A stretch of 41,420 nt of DNA, taken from NCBI RefSeq assembly GCF_003574085.1, contig NZ_QWKZ01000012.1, positions 1 through 41,420 on the forward strand. The letters are read 5' to 3'. The notes below the pieces were generated by a model. The model saw only the letters and a list, made by a program, of their open reading frames with translations. It searched no databases and had not been told where the DNA came from. Shown piece after piece: positions 1 to 7,422 of the stretch; positions within the stretch are counted from its first letter, which is position 1; every line of letters begins with the position of its first letter. The translations under genes were made by a program, and so were the position numbers. The stretch is from Meiothermus luteus (lineage in GTDB: Bacteria > Deinococcota > Deinococci > Deinococcales > Thermaceae).

Positions 1-227
1 CCACCCGGCCCCTCTGGCAGGCCAACCCCCACCTCCTGCTCCTAAAGCGGGAACACCCCTTAGGCCCTTTGGTACAGGTGTACAACTTCAGCGAAGAGGA
101 ACAACCCTTCCCCTTTGAGGCCCTGCGCCAGGAGGGCATCGTCCAACCCTTTGACCGGATTACCGAGGCCCCAGCCCCGGCCTACCTGCGGCCCTACGAG
201 CGGCTCTGGCTTATCCAACGCCCCTAG
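1..227 (+). CDS. C-terminal part of a GH13-family enzyme (amylosucrase-like), 5' end outside window
   Basis: An open frame enters from the left edge (codons from base 3) and stops at TAG 225-227, giving about 74 residues. The segment has a VQVYNFSEEEQPF strand and ends in LRPYERLWLIQRP. This is the layout of the C-terminal beta-sandwich of GH13 enzymes, particularly amylosucrase and sucrose-hydrolase types, whose last strand carries an 'LxPYxxLWL' pattern. The next gene is a GH13 alpha-glucosidase starting 7 bases later, so the two probably share a transcript for alpha-glucan or sucrose use. No catalytic residues lie in this fragment, so the subfamily is an inference. Confidence 0.6.
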   Translation, partial: TRPLWQANPHLLLLKREHPLGPLVQVYNFSEEEQPFPFEALRQEGIVQPFDRITEAPAPAYLRPYERLWLIQRP

Positions 228-234
228 GAGACTT

Positions 235-1824
235 ATGGAATGGTGGAGAACCGCAAGCATCTATCAGATTTACCCCCGCAGCTTCCAGGACTCAAACGGC
301 GATGGGGTAGGCGACCTGCCGGGCATCCGCAAGCGACTCGGCTACATCCGCGACCTGGGCTTTGATGCCATCTGGCTCTCGCCCTTCTACAAAAGCCCCA
401 TGAAGGACTTCGGCTACGACGTGGCCGACTACTGCGATGTAGACCCCATCTTCGGCACTCTGAAGGACTTTGACGACCTCCTGGCCGAGGCTCACCGGCT
501 GGGGCTGAAGGTGCTCATTGATTTCGTACCCAACCACACCTCCGACCAGCACCCCTGGTTCTTGGAGTCCCGCTCCTCGCGCGACAATCCCAAGCGCGAC
601 TGGTACGTCTGGCGCGACCCGGCCCCCGATGGCGGCCCCCCCAACAACTGGATGTCCTACTTTGGCGGGCCCTCCTGGACGTTGGACGAAAAAACCGGCC
701 AGTACTACCTGCACCAGTTTCTGCCCGAGCAACCCGACCTCAACTGGCGCAACCCCGAGGTGCGGAGGGCCATGTACGACGTGATGCGCTTCTGGCTGGA
801 TAGGGGGGTGGACGGCTTTAGAGTAGACGTGCTGTGGCTCCTGGTAGAGGATGCCCTCTTCCGCGATGAGCCCGAGAACCCCCTGTACCAACCCGGCCAG
901 GTAGACCGCTTCCGCCATATTCACATCTACCAGGAAGACCAGCCCGAGACCCGCGAGATTGTCCAGGAGATGCGCAAGGTGCTGGACGAGTATCCGGGAG
1001 ACCGGGTGATGGTGGGGGAAATCTACCTGCCCTACGAGCAACTTATCCCCTACTACGGCACCGCAGAGAAGCCCGGCTGCCACCTGCCTTTCAACTTCCA
1101 CCTGATTTTTAGGGGGCTTTCCAACTGGACGGCCCAGAACATCCGGGCCATCGTGGAGGAGTACGAGCAGAGTCTGCCCCCCTTCGCCACCCCCAACTGG
1201 GTACTGGGCAACCACGACCAGCACCGCCTGGCCAGCCGCATCGGGCACGACCAGGCCCGCGTAGCCGCGATGATGCTCTTTACCCTGCGGGGCTCGCCGA
1301 CCTGGTACTACGGCGACGAGATCGGCATGGTGGATGGGCTGATCCCACCCGAAAAGGTGCAAGACCCCGCCGCCCTGCGCCAGCGCGGGGCCGCCGGCGA
1401 GCACGGCCTCGACCCAGGCCGCGACCCCGAGCGTACCCCCATGCAGTGGACGCCTCACGCCTACGCGGGTTTCAGCACGGTGGAGCCCTGGCTGCCCATC
1501 AACCCCGACTACCCCGAGCGCAACGTGGAGGCCCAGGATGCCGACCCCTTCTCCATGCTGACCCTGGTGCGCACCCTGCTGGTGGTGCGACGGGAGACCC
1601 AGGCCCTTCTCCATGGGGACTACCAGGCCTACAAGGCCCCCCCAGGGGTCTTTGCCTACCTGCGGGGAGGCGAGGTGCTGGTGGCGCTGAACTTCACCGG
1701 GGAAGCCAAGAGGCTCTCCACACCAGGAGGGGAAATCCTCCTCTCAACCCACCTGGACCGGTATGAAAAGGTGGGGGGCGTGCTCGAGCTCCGGCCCCAC
1801 GAGGGCGTGATTGTGAAGCTATGA
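235..1824 (+). CDS. Alpha-glucosidase, GH13 (oligo-1,6-glucosidase/isomaltase type)
   Basis: A 529-residue cytoplasmic GH13 enzyme that should release glucose from the non-reducing end of short alpha-glucosides. All conserved GH13 regions are visible: DFVPNH at 96-101, GFRVD at 194-198 with nucleophile Asp198, GEIY with acid/base Glu262, and NHD at 326-328. A YQIYPRSFQDSNGDGVGDL start (10-28) and a C-terminal beta domain complete the fold. Overall it closely resembles Thermus alpha-glucosidases (AglA type). The start is ATG 235, with AGGAG at 226-230 just before it. The frame is open further upstream, but that part overlaps the preceding gene and has no ribosome site. The stop overlaps the ATG of the phosphatase gene by four bases. 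Preference for alpha-1,4, alpha-1,6 or alpha-1,1 links cannot be read from sequence. Confidence 0.93.
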   Translation: MEWWRTASIYQIYPRSFQDSNGDGVGDLPGIRKRLGYIRDLGFDAIWLSPFYKSPMKDFGYDVADYCDVDPIFGTLKDFDDLLAEAHRLGLKVLIDFVPNHTSDQHPWFLESRSSRDNPKRDWYVWRDPAPDGGPPNNWMSYFGGPSWTLDEKTGQYYLHQFLPEQPDLNWRNPEVRRAMYDVMRFWLDRGVDGFRVDVLWLLVEDALFRDEPENPLYQPGQVDRFRHIHIYQEDQPETREIVQEMRKVLDEYPGDRVMVGEIYLPYEQLIPYYGTAEKPGCHLPFNFHLIFRGLSNWTAQNIRAIVEEYEQSLPPFATPNWVLGNHDQHRLASRIGHDQARVAAMMLFTLRGSPTWYYGDEIGMVDGLIPPEKVQDPAALRQRGAAGEHGLDPGRDPERTPMQWTPHAYAGFSTVEPWLPINPDYPERNVEAQDADPFSMLTLVRTLLVVRRETQALLHGDYQAYKAPPGVFAYLRGGEVLVALNFTGEAKRLSTPGGEILLSTHLDRYEKVGGVLELRPHEGVIVKL

Positions 1825-2273
1825 AACGGGTGCTCTTCATCTGCATGGGCAACATCTGCCGCAGCCCCATGGCCGAGGGCATTCTGCGCAAAAAGCTGCG
1901 CGAGCGCGGCCTGGAAGGGCAGTTCGAGGTGGACTCCTGCGGCACCGGCGGCTGGCACCAGGGCGAGCCCGCCGACCCGCGCACCGAAGAGGTCCTGGTC
2001 AAGCACGGTGCCCTCTTCCCCCACACCGCCCGCAAGGTCCGGGCCGAGGACCTGGAGCGCTTTGACCACATCTTCGTGATGGACCACGACAACCTGCGCA
2101 CCCTCGAGCGCATGTTCCCCGAGCACAAAGGCAAGGCCCGGCTAATTCTGGAGCTAAACGGCGGGGGAGAGGTGCCCGACCCCTACTACAGCGGGATGGA
2201 GGCCTTTGAGCAGGTCTACCGGATGCTGGACGAGGCCCTGGAGGTCTTCTTGAACACCCATGCGCCCCGCTGA
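1821..2273 (+). CDS. Low-molecular-weight protein-tyrosine phosphatase
   Basis: A 150-residue protein with the LMW-PTP signature. The N-terminal P-loop VLFICMGNICRSP has the CX5R motif, Cys8 to Arg14, that forms and holds the cysteinyl-phosphate intermediate. The general acid lies in PDPYY, with Asp120 followed by Tyr122/Tyr123. The length is normal for the family. It begins with an ATG that overlaps the alpha-glucosidase stop (ATGA) and its end overlaps the next gene by 14 bases, so all three are probably translated together. Family members dephosphorylate protein tyrosine or, in some relatives, reduce arsenate. The DPYY acid and CX5R loop favour phosphatase. Its targets are unknown. Confidence 0.92.
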   Translation: MKRVLFICMGNICRSPMAEGILRKKLRERGLEGQFEVDSCGTGGWHQGEPADPRTEEVLVKHGALFPHTARKVRAEDLERFDHIFVMDHDNLRTLERMFPEHKGKARLILELNGGGEVPDPYYSGMEAFEQVYRMLDEALEVFLNTHAPR

Positions 2274-3042
2274 AATCCTGCGCCTGGCCCGGCTCCCACA
2301 ACACCCCGCGCGGCCCCTCCCAGGGGGGGACACAGGCCGGGTCTGGCGGGCCGGCCCCTACGTGGTCAAGACCTGCCCAAACCCGCCCGCGGGCCTTTTT
2401 CTAGCCGAGGCCCGGGGCCTGCAGGCGCTGCGAGGGGCCGAGGTGCGGACGCCAGAGGTCCTTTGGGCGGGGGAGGAGGGGCTGGTGCTGGCCTACCTAC
2501 CCCCCGGGAAGCCCGACTGGCCCGCTTTGGCTGAGATGCTGGCCCGCCTGCACCGCCACAAAGCCCCCACCTACGGCAGTCCGGTCCCAGCCTATCTGGG
2601 CCGGTTCGCCCTTCCAGGAGGCACCTCGGACGACTGGGCCCGCTTCTGGGCAGAAAAACGGATGCAGCCCCTGCTGGAGGCCACCTGGGGGAGGCTCGAG
2701 GGGCTCGAGCCCCGGGTAGAGGCCAGCTTGAAGACCCCTCTACCCCAGGAAGGCCCAGTGCTCATCCACGGCGACCTCTGGCATGGCAACGTGCTGCACG
2801 CAGAGGAAGGCCCGGCCCTGCTGGACCCTTCGGCCTGGTGGGGTGAGCGCGGGGTTGACCTAGCGATGATGCGGCTCTTCGGCGGCTTTCCCCGGGAATT
2901 CTGGGAGCACTACCAGGCCCACTACCCCATCCCCCCAGAGGTGGAGGCCGCGCTGCCCCGGTACCAGCTCTACTACCTTTTGCTCCACCTCCATCTCTTT
3001 GGCTCCGGCTACCTACCTGCCATTGCCCGCACCCTCGGCTAG
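2260..3042 (+). CDS. Fructosamine kinase family protein (ketosamine-3-kinase-like)
   Basis: A 260-residue kinase of the fructosamine-3-kinase/aminoglycoside-phosphotransferase fold. The catalytic loop LIHGDLWHGN is at 168-177 (Asp172 as base), and the metal-binding LLDPSAWWGERGVDLAM follows from 187 (Asp189). This 'HGDLWxGN ... DPxxWWGxRxxDLAM' pattern is specific to fructosamine kinases. Members phosphorylate ketosamines formed by protein or amine glycation so that the adduct can fall off. Placement with a LMW phosphatase and a glucosidase fits sugar-damage repair, which would be relevant in a thermophile, but that is inference. Its TAG stop interlocks with the stop of the convergent VWA gene inside CTAG 3039-3042. 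Confidence 0.85.
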   Translation: MRPAEILRLARLPQHPARPLPGGDTGRVWRAGPYVVKTCPNPPAGLFLAEARGLQALRGAEVRTPEVLWAGEEGLVLAYLPPGKPDWPALAEMLARLHRHKAPTYGSPVPAYLGRFALPGGTSDDWARFWAEKRMQPLLEATWGRLEGLEPRVEASLKTPLPQEGPVLIHGDLWHGNVLHAEEGPALLDPSAWWGERGVDLAMMRLFGGFPREFWEHYQAHYPIPPEVEAALPRYQLYYLLLHLHLFGSGYLPAIARTLG

Positions 3043-4256
3043 TTGCGGCTCACCTTGCGGTTCAAAAAGTCCATCAAGACGTACTTGCCAATGTTGGCCG
3101 GGGTGGTTAGGTAGGCCTTTCCCCGGGTGATCTGGGTGATCTTCTTGACAAAGGCCAGAAGCTCCGGCTCCCGGGCCAGCATAAAGGTGTGGATGGGAAT
3201 GCCCTCCTTACGGGCCAGGGTGGCCTCCTTGAGGGTTTCGGCCAGGATGACGGGGTCAAGCCCCCAGGCGTTCTTGTATATCTGCCCCGAGGGCAGGGTA
3301 AGGGCGGAGGGCTTCCCGTCGGTGATCATGATGATCTGCTTCATCTCTCCGCTCATCTTGCGCAGCATCTTGCGGGCCAGCCTCAGCCCCTCAGCGGTGT
3401 TGGTGTGGTAGGGCCCCACCTGCACCGTGGGAAGCCGGCCCAGGGGGACTTCCTCGGCGCTGTCGTGAAAGATGCCGAAGCGCACCTGGTCGCCCGGGTA
3501 CTGGGTACGGATAAGGTGGGCCAGGCCCAGCGCCACCCGCTTGGCCGGGGTAAAGCGGTCCTCCCCGTAGAGGATCATGGAGTGGGAGCAGTCGAGCAAC
3601 ACCACCGTGTTCATGGCCGCGGTGTACTCGGAGAGCTCAACCACCAGGTCCTCCGGCCCCAGGTTGTCCAGGCCCTTCATGACCAGGTTTTTTAGGGTTT
3701 CCCCGATGTGCAGGTTGGGCTGGTCGCCGAACTCGTAGGGTTTGGTCTCGCCGCTGGACTCTACCCCTGGGGCGTAGTGCCGAGTGGGGTGGGCCCCTGG
3801 GGCATTCTTCCCCAGAGCACCGAGCAGGGCCCGCAGGCTCTTCATACCCAGGAAGTCCACCGATTTGTTGGTGAGCTCGAGCCGGGCTTCCTGGGCCTGG
3901 CCCTGGTAGCCCTGGCCCGGCTGGCTGGGATCAGTCCCGGGAAGCCGGATGTAACCCTCGTCCTGCAGGCGCTGGATGAGCTTCTGTATCTCCCGGTAAA
4001 GCCGGGTCTCCTCCTTGCGGTTGGCGAACCGGGCCTCCCGCAGCCACTCCTCGGGGATGCGGTCCTGCTCCAGCAGGGCCTGCAAAAGCGCGTCGTAGAG
4101 GTCCTCCAGGGTGGGGCCCCGGTTGGGGTCGGGCTGGTAGCGGTTGTAGGGGTCGGAAAAGCCCGAATCCATCAGGAAGTCCTGGATCATCTCCATCAGG
4201 TCGGCCCCGCTGAGGTCGTCAAAGCCGGGCTCGTACTTGGAGTAACGGACGCGCAT
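3039..4256 (-). CDS. VWA-domain protein, partner of MoxR-type ATPase
   Basis: A 405-residue protein with a charged alpha-helical N-terminal half and a von Willebrand factor A domain from about residue 215. The metal-site (MIDAS) motif is VVLLDCSHS, with Asp222, Ser224 and Ser226; Thr236 follows, and a later IIMITDGKPS supplies the distal aspartate. There is no signal peptide or membrane segment, so it should be cytoplasmic. It starts at ATG 4256 behind a strong GAGGAGG site, 9 bases after the AAA+ ATPase stop. VWA proteins encoded beside MoxR/magnesium-chelatase-like ATPases generally act with them as chaperone pairs that insert metals or remodel complexes. The client here is unknown. Confidence 0.85.
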   Translation of the reverse strand: MRVRYSKYEPGFDDLSGADLMEMIQDFLMDSGFSDPYNRYQPDPNRGPTLEDLYDALLQALLEQDRIPEEWLREARFANRKEETRLYREIQKLIQRLQDEGYIRLPGTDPSQPGQGYQGQAQEARLELTNKSVDFLGMKSLRALLGALGKNAPGAHPTRHYAPGVESSGETKPYEFGDQPNLHIGETLKNLVMKGLDNLGPEDLVVELSEYTAAMNTVVLLDCSHSMILYGEDRFTPAKRVALGLAHLIRTQYPGDQVRFGIFHDSAEEVPLGRLPTVQVGPYHTNTAEGLRLARKMLRKMSGEMKQIIMITDGKPSALTLPSGQIYKNAWGLDPVILAETLKEATLARKEGIPIHTFMLAREPELLAFVKKITQITRGKAYLTTPANIGKYVLMDFLNRKVSRN

Positions 4257-4265
4257 GGCTCCTCC

Positions 4266-5684
4266 TCAATTCCCACTGCCCCAACGCTCCCCCCGCTCCA
4301 AGGGGGCGCTGTAGCTCTCCTCTCCTCGGGCAATCTTGCGCCGGCCCGCCAGGCCCTCCAGGATGAACTCAGCCGCCGCCACCAGGGCCTCTGGGGTGGC
4401 CTGCGGCTCCAGCTTCCGGGCTGCGGCCAGCAGCCCTGGTACCTTCTCCATCTCCCCGAGCACCTCCTTGGCCCCGGCCTCGGGCAGGGTTAGCAGATGG
4501 CCTTCAGAGAAGTACTGCACGATCTCATCGGTGGCCAAGCCTCGTGCGCGCTCCCCATAAACCATGCCAAAGGCCCTCAGCAGGAGGTCTTTGGCCACCC
4601 GCTCGGCCCCCTGGAGCTCACCCTCGTACTCGAGCTCTATCTTTCCGGTAATCGCTGGCAAAGCAGCGTAGAGGTCAAGGGGCCGGGCCACCGGCCGCTC
4701 GCCAAAGCGCAGGGCCCGGCGCTCAGCGTTGGAGACCACCAGCTCCAAGAGGCTTATGGACAGGCGCTGGGAGACCCCCGAGGTCTTGTCCACCCGCTTG
4801 TCCTCCCGGGCCACAAAGGCCACCGCCTCCGAGGCTTCCGCCACGTAGGCCGGCACGTATATGCCCTCCTCGCGGGCGACCCAGGCCTCCTGACGGGTGA
4901 TGGCCAGGCCCTCCTCCAGGGTGCGCGGGTAGTGGGTACGAATCTCCGAGCCGATGCGGTCCTTGAGGGGGGTGACAATCTTCCCACGGGCGGTGTAGTC
5001 CTGGGGGTTGGCGGTAAAGGTGAGCCAGACGTCCAGCGCAAGGCGCACAGGGTAACCCCGTATCTGCACATCCCCTTCCTGAAGGATGTTGAAAAGCGCC
5101 ACCTGCACCTTAGGGGCCAGGTCGGCCACCTCGTTTATGGCGAAGATGCCCCGGTTGGCCCTGGGTAAAAGCCCGTAGTGAACCGCCTCCAGGTCGGAAA
5201 GCCCGCTGCCCCGCCGGGCCGCCTTGATGGGGTCTATATCGCCCAAGATGTCGGCCACGGTGGTGTCGGGGGTAGCCAGCTTCTCCACATACCGCTCGGA
5301 ACGAGGAACCCAGACGATGGGGGCATCCTCCCCCGCCTCTTCCAGGAGCCGCTTGGCCTCGGCCGATAGGGGGGCCAGGGGGTTGTCGCGAAGCTCGGTG
5401 GGCAAAGCCGGAATCTCCTCGTCCAGAAGGTCGGTGAGCTGGCGCAGGATGCGGCTTTTGGCCTGGCCCCGCAGGCCCAGCAGGATGAAGTTGTGCCGCG
5501 CCAGGATGGCGTTGATCAGGCCGGGGATGACCGTGTCGTCGTAGCCGTGGATGCCGGGAAAAACCCGCTCGCCGGAGCGGAGCTTGGCGATGAGGTTCTC
5601 CCGCGCCTCGTCCTTGACGCTGCGGCGAAGTTTCTCCAGCGGGTAAGTGCGCCTCAGCTCGCCTAAGGTCCGGGCCTTGCTCAT
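4266..5684 (-). CDS. MoxR/magnesium-chelatase-like AAA+ ATPase
   Basis: A 472-residue AAA+ ATPase. Walker A is GLRGQAKS (70-77). The Walker B region reads [11 protein letters not shown] (179-189), so Asn184-Glu185 replaces the usual Asp-Glu. Sensor 1 is in TFTANPQDY (Asn226). The stretch GIFAINE..DL...QV.L.N.L.E.D.Q.RGY is typical of the actinobacterial and Thermus 'magnesium chelatase-like' branch that pairs with a VWA protein, as found immediately downstream here. The start ATG overlaps the upstream LUD gene stop by four bases, so translation is coupled. It probably forms a hexamer that remodels a client with the VWA partner. The function of this branch is not established. Confidence 0.85.
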   Translation of the reverse strand: MSKARTLGELRRTYPLEKLRRSVKDEARENLIAKLRSGERVFPGIHGYDDTVIPGLINAILARHNFILLGLRGQAKSRILRQLTDLLDEEIPALPTELRDNPLAPLSAEAKRLLEEAGEDAPIVWVPRSERYVEKLATPDTTVADILGDIDPIKAARRGSGLSDLEAVHYGLLPRANRGIFAINEVADLAPKVQVALFNILQEGDVQIRGYPVRLALDVWLTFTANPQDYTARGKIVTPLKDRIGSEIRTHYPRTLEEGLAITRQEAWVAREEGIYVPAYVAEASEAVAFVAREDKRVDKTSGVSQRLSISLLELVVSNAERRALRFGERPVARPLDLYAALPAITGKIELEYEGELQGAERVAKDLLLRAFGMVYGERARGLATDEIVQYFSEGHLLTLPEAGAKEVLGEMEKVPGLLAAARKLEPQATPEALVAAAEFILEGLAGRRKIARGEESYSAPLERGERWGSGN

Positions 5685-6301
5685 TGCTCCAGTTTAGCCT
5701 GGGGAGCCTCGGGCGTCTGTAAATCAGATGGGGATTGGTCCACCAGGGCCACCACCAGGCGCCCCGGCCCGTGCACCCCCTTGACCATGATCTGCCCGAT
5801 GTCCGCAGACTTGCTGGGCCCTGAGTGGAGGGCTAGGGCCGAGGGCCGGTGGGACAAGGACAGAAGGGCCTCGTAAAGCGTGGCGTAGACCCGACTCCCC
5901 GGGACAAAAACCAGATGGGTAGGGGGCAGAAGCTGAACCCGGCGCCCCTCCCGGCTGCCCAGGACCACCGTGCCCGTCTCGGCCACCGCCCCTAGGGCCC
6001 AGGAGACCCCCAGGGGGGCCTCCTCCGGCGGACGAAGCGGGAGGGCAGGGCGGAGCGCAGCAGGGAGCCCCTCCCCCAAAGCCACCCCCTCAAAGGTCTG
6101 GGCGAAGCCGGCCAACCACGCCTGGGCAGCCTCGAGGCTCTCCAGCACCACCGCCTCGGCTCCGTTCTCTTCTAGCCGCCTTAGAAAGAGGGCCCGGGCC
6201 TCAGCCGGGGCCAGGGAGGCCGGCTCTAAGGAAGGGGGCAGCTCGAGCCGGGGGCGGTGCTCCAGCGCCCGGCGAATCCGCGCCAGGATGCGCTCGCGCA
6301 T
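5681..6301 (-). CDS. LUD-domain protein, LutC/YkgG type
   Basis: A 206-residue protein of the lactate-utilisation (LUD) family. Diagnostic pieces are AETGTVVL (107-114), SGPSKSADI (160-168) and GVHGPGRL (175-182), which match the LutC consensus. LutC normally works with the Fe-S proteins LutA and LutB to oxidise L-lactate. Neither partner is here. Instead the gene is first in a coupled operon with the AAA+ and VWA genes. TAGACT (6308-6313, read on this strand) ends 6 bases from the ATG, suggesting a leaderless transcript. The family call is firm, but a lactate role is not supported by context. Confidence 0.85.
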   Translation of the reverse strand: MRERILARIRRALEHRPRLELPPSLEPASLAPAEARALFLRRLEENGAEAVVLESLEAAQAWLAGFAQTFEGVALGEGLPAALRPALPLRPPEEAPLGVSWALGAVAETGTVVLGSREGRRVQLLPPTHLVFVPGSRVYATLYEALLSLSHRPSALALHSGPSKSADIGQIMVKGVHGPGRLVVALVDQSPSDLQTPEAPQAKLEQ

Positions 6302-6307
6302 AACCGC

Positions 6308-6313
6308 AGTCTA
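6308..6313 (-). promoter_or_regulatory. Candidate -10 box of the LutC-AAA-VWA operon
   Basis: Read on the minus strand this is TAGACT, six bases before the ATG at 6301. The spacing fits a leaderless transcript starting at or near the A of the start codon. No good -35 hexamer lies 17 bases upstream, so the call rests on the TANNNT match and position alone. Confidence 0.4.
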
Positions 6314-6319
6314 GCAGGC

Positions 6320-6348
6320 TTGACAAGCCGGGGTGGGAGGCTTAGAGT
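6320..6348 (+). promoter_or_regulatory. Sigma-A promoter of the oligogalacturonate operon
   Basis: A perfect -35 TTGACA (6320-6325) is followed after 17 bases by TAGAGT (6343-6348, four of six matches to TATAAT). The -10 box touches the palindromic operator at 6348-6369, so a repressor bound there would cover the start site. The first start codon is at 6400, giving a leader of about 45 bases with an AAGGG-type ribosome site. Confidence 0.75.
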
Positions 6349-6369
6349 TTGAGTTAACGATAACTCAAA
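6348..6369. promoter_or_regulatory. LacI-family operator (probable autoregulatory and operon operator)
   Basis: A perfect inverted repeat with arms TTTGAGTTA (6348-6356) and TAACTCAAA (6361-6369) around ACGA. The central CG step is typical of LacI/GalR-family operators. It starts at the last base of the -10 box and spans the predicted transcription start, the right place for repression. The LacI-family gene starts 30 bases downstream, so it is the obvious ligand. Confidence 0.8.
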
Positions 6370-6399
6370 ATTTTTTACCCATAGAAAAGGGAAATAAAA

Positions 6400-7422
6400 A
6401 TGCCAGATAGTAACGTTACCCTAGAGCACGTGGCCCGCCTCGCGGGGGTCTCAAAGGTCACCGTTTCCAAGGTGCTCAACAACACCGGGCGCATCTCTGA
6501 GGACACCCGGAAGCGCGTGCTGGAGGCCGCTCGCCAACTCGGTTACGTAGCCAACACCGCCGCCCGAAGCCTGCGGGGGCGGCCCACCCAGATTCTGGGG
6601 ATGGTCATCCCAGAGCTCATAAGCCCCTACTTTGCCGAAGTGGCCCGGGCCGCGGCCGACGCAGCCAGCCGGCAGGGCTACGACCTGGCCCTCTTCACCA
6701 CCTCGCGCGATCCCAAGCGGGAACGGGAGCGGGTAGGGGCGCTGCTGGGGGGCCTGGCTGATGGGCTAATCATTGTGGTACCGATTGGGGCAGCAGGGTT
6801 CCTAGCCGATTTGGAGCGGAGCCGGGCCCCGGTGGTGCTTATCAACCATTTTGGCGCCAGCACCCACCTGCCGGTGGTGCGGGCGGACAGCTTTCAAGGC
6901 TCGCTCGCCGCGGTAGAGCACCTGCTCTCGCTGGGGCACCGGCGCATCGGCTTTGTAACCGGAGCGGCCCACTCGAGCCAGGCCGCCGAACGCTACCGGG
7001 CCTACCAGGCCTGCATGGTGGCGGCCGGGCTGTGGGACGAGGCCCTGGTACGCCCGGGGGACTTCACCCAAAGGCGCGGCTTTGAGGCCGGCCTGGAGCT
7101 GCTGAGCCTGCCCGATCCGCCCACCGCCATTTTTGCCGCCAGCGACCTGACCGCTTTTGGGGTGATTGACGCGGCCCGGGCCAAAGGCCTGCGGGTGCCC
7201 GAGGACCTCTCGGTGGTGGGCTTTGACGACATCCCGGCCGCAGCCCACGCCCATCCCAGCCTGACCAGCGTGGCCCACCCCATCCAGGCCATGGCCCAGG
7301 CCGCGGTGGACCTTTTCTTGAAGGCTCGAGCCGGCCAAACGGTGCGGGATACCCTGATTGAGTTTCCCAGCCGGCTGGTGGTGCGGGCCTCCAGCGGCCC
7401 CGCGCCCAGGAGGTGGCCATGA
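6400..7422 (+). CDS. LacI-family transcriptional regulator of the pectin-oligomer operon
   Basis: A 340-residue LacI/GalR-type repressor. The N-terminal helix-turn-helix and hinge run from about 6 to 60 (VTLEHVARLAGVSKVTVSKVLN ... NTAARSLRG), followed by a periplasmic-binding-type effector domain (LGMVIPELISPYFAEV ... TAIFAASDLTAFGVIDAARAKGL...VVGFDDIP). It is the first gene of the operon, and its stop overlaps the first permease start (ATGA at 7419-7422). The operator sits directly upstream, so it should repress itself and the operon until an intermediate binds. A pectin-derived keto-deoxy sugar acid such as KDG is a reasonable inducer, but this is inference from the neighbours. Confidence 0.92.
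   Translation: MPDSNVTLEHVARLAGVSKVTVSKVLNNTGRISEDTRKRVLEAARQLGYVANTAARSLRGRPTQILGMVIPELISPYFAEVARAAADAASRQGYDLALFTTSRDPKRERERVGALLGGLADGLIIVVPIGAAGFLADLERSRAPVVLINHFGASTHLPVVRADSFQGSLAAVEHLLSLGHRRIGFVTGAAHSSQAAERYRAYQACMVAAGLWDEALVRPGDFTQRRGFEAGLELLSLPDPPTAIFAASDLTAFGVIDAARAKGLRVPEDLSVVGFDDIPAAAHAHPSLTSVAHPIQAMAQAAVDLFLKARAGQTVRDTLIEFPSRLVVRASSGPAPRRWP

Noticed and set aside
115-234. Upstream extension of the alpha-glucosidase by 40 residues
   Set aside because: It overlaps the preceding GH13 gene and lacks family similarity; AGGAG and the YQIYPRSF start support ATG 235.
292-1614. A 440-codon open frame opposite the alpha-glucosidase
   Set aside because: The composition is typical of an antisense frame (rich in Val, Gly and His), and the sense strand has all GH13 motifs.
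3708-5168. Two long plus-strand frames opposite the VWA and AAA+ genes
   Set aside because: The minus-strand genes have ribosome sites and recognised motifs; the plus-strand frames have neither.
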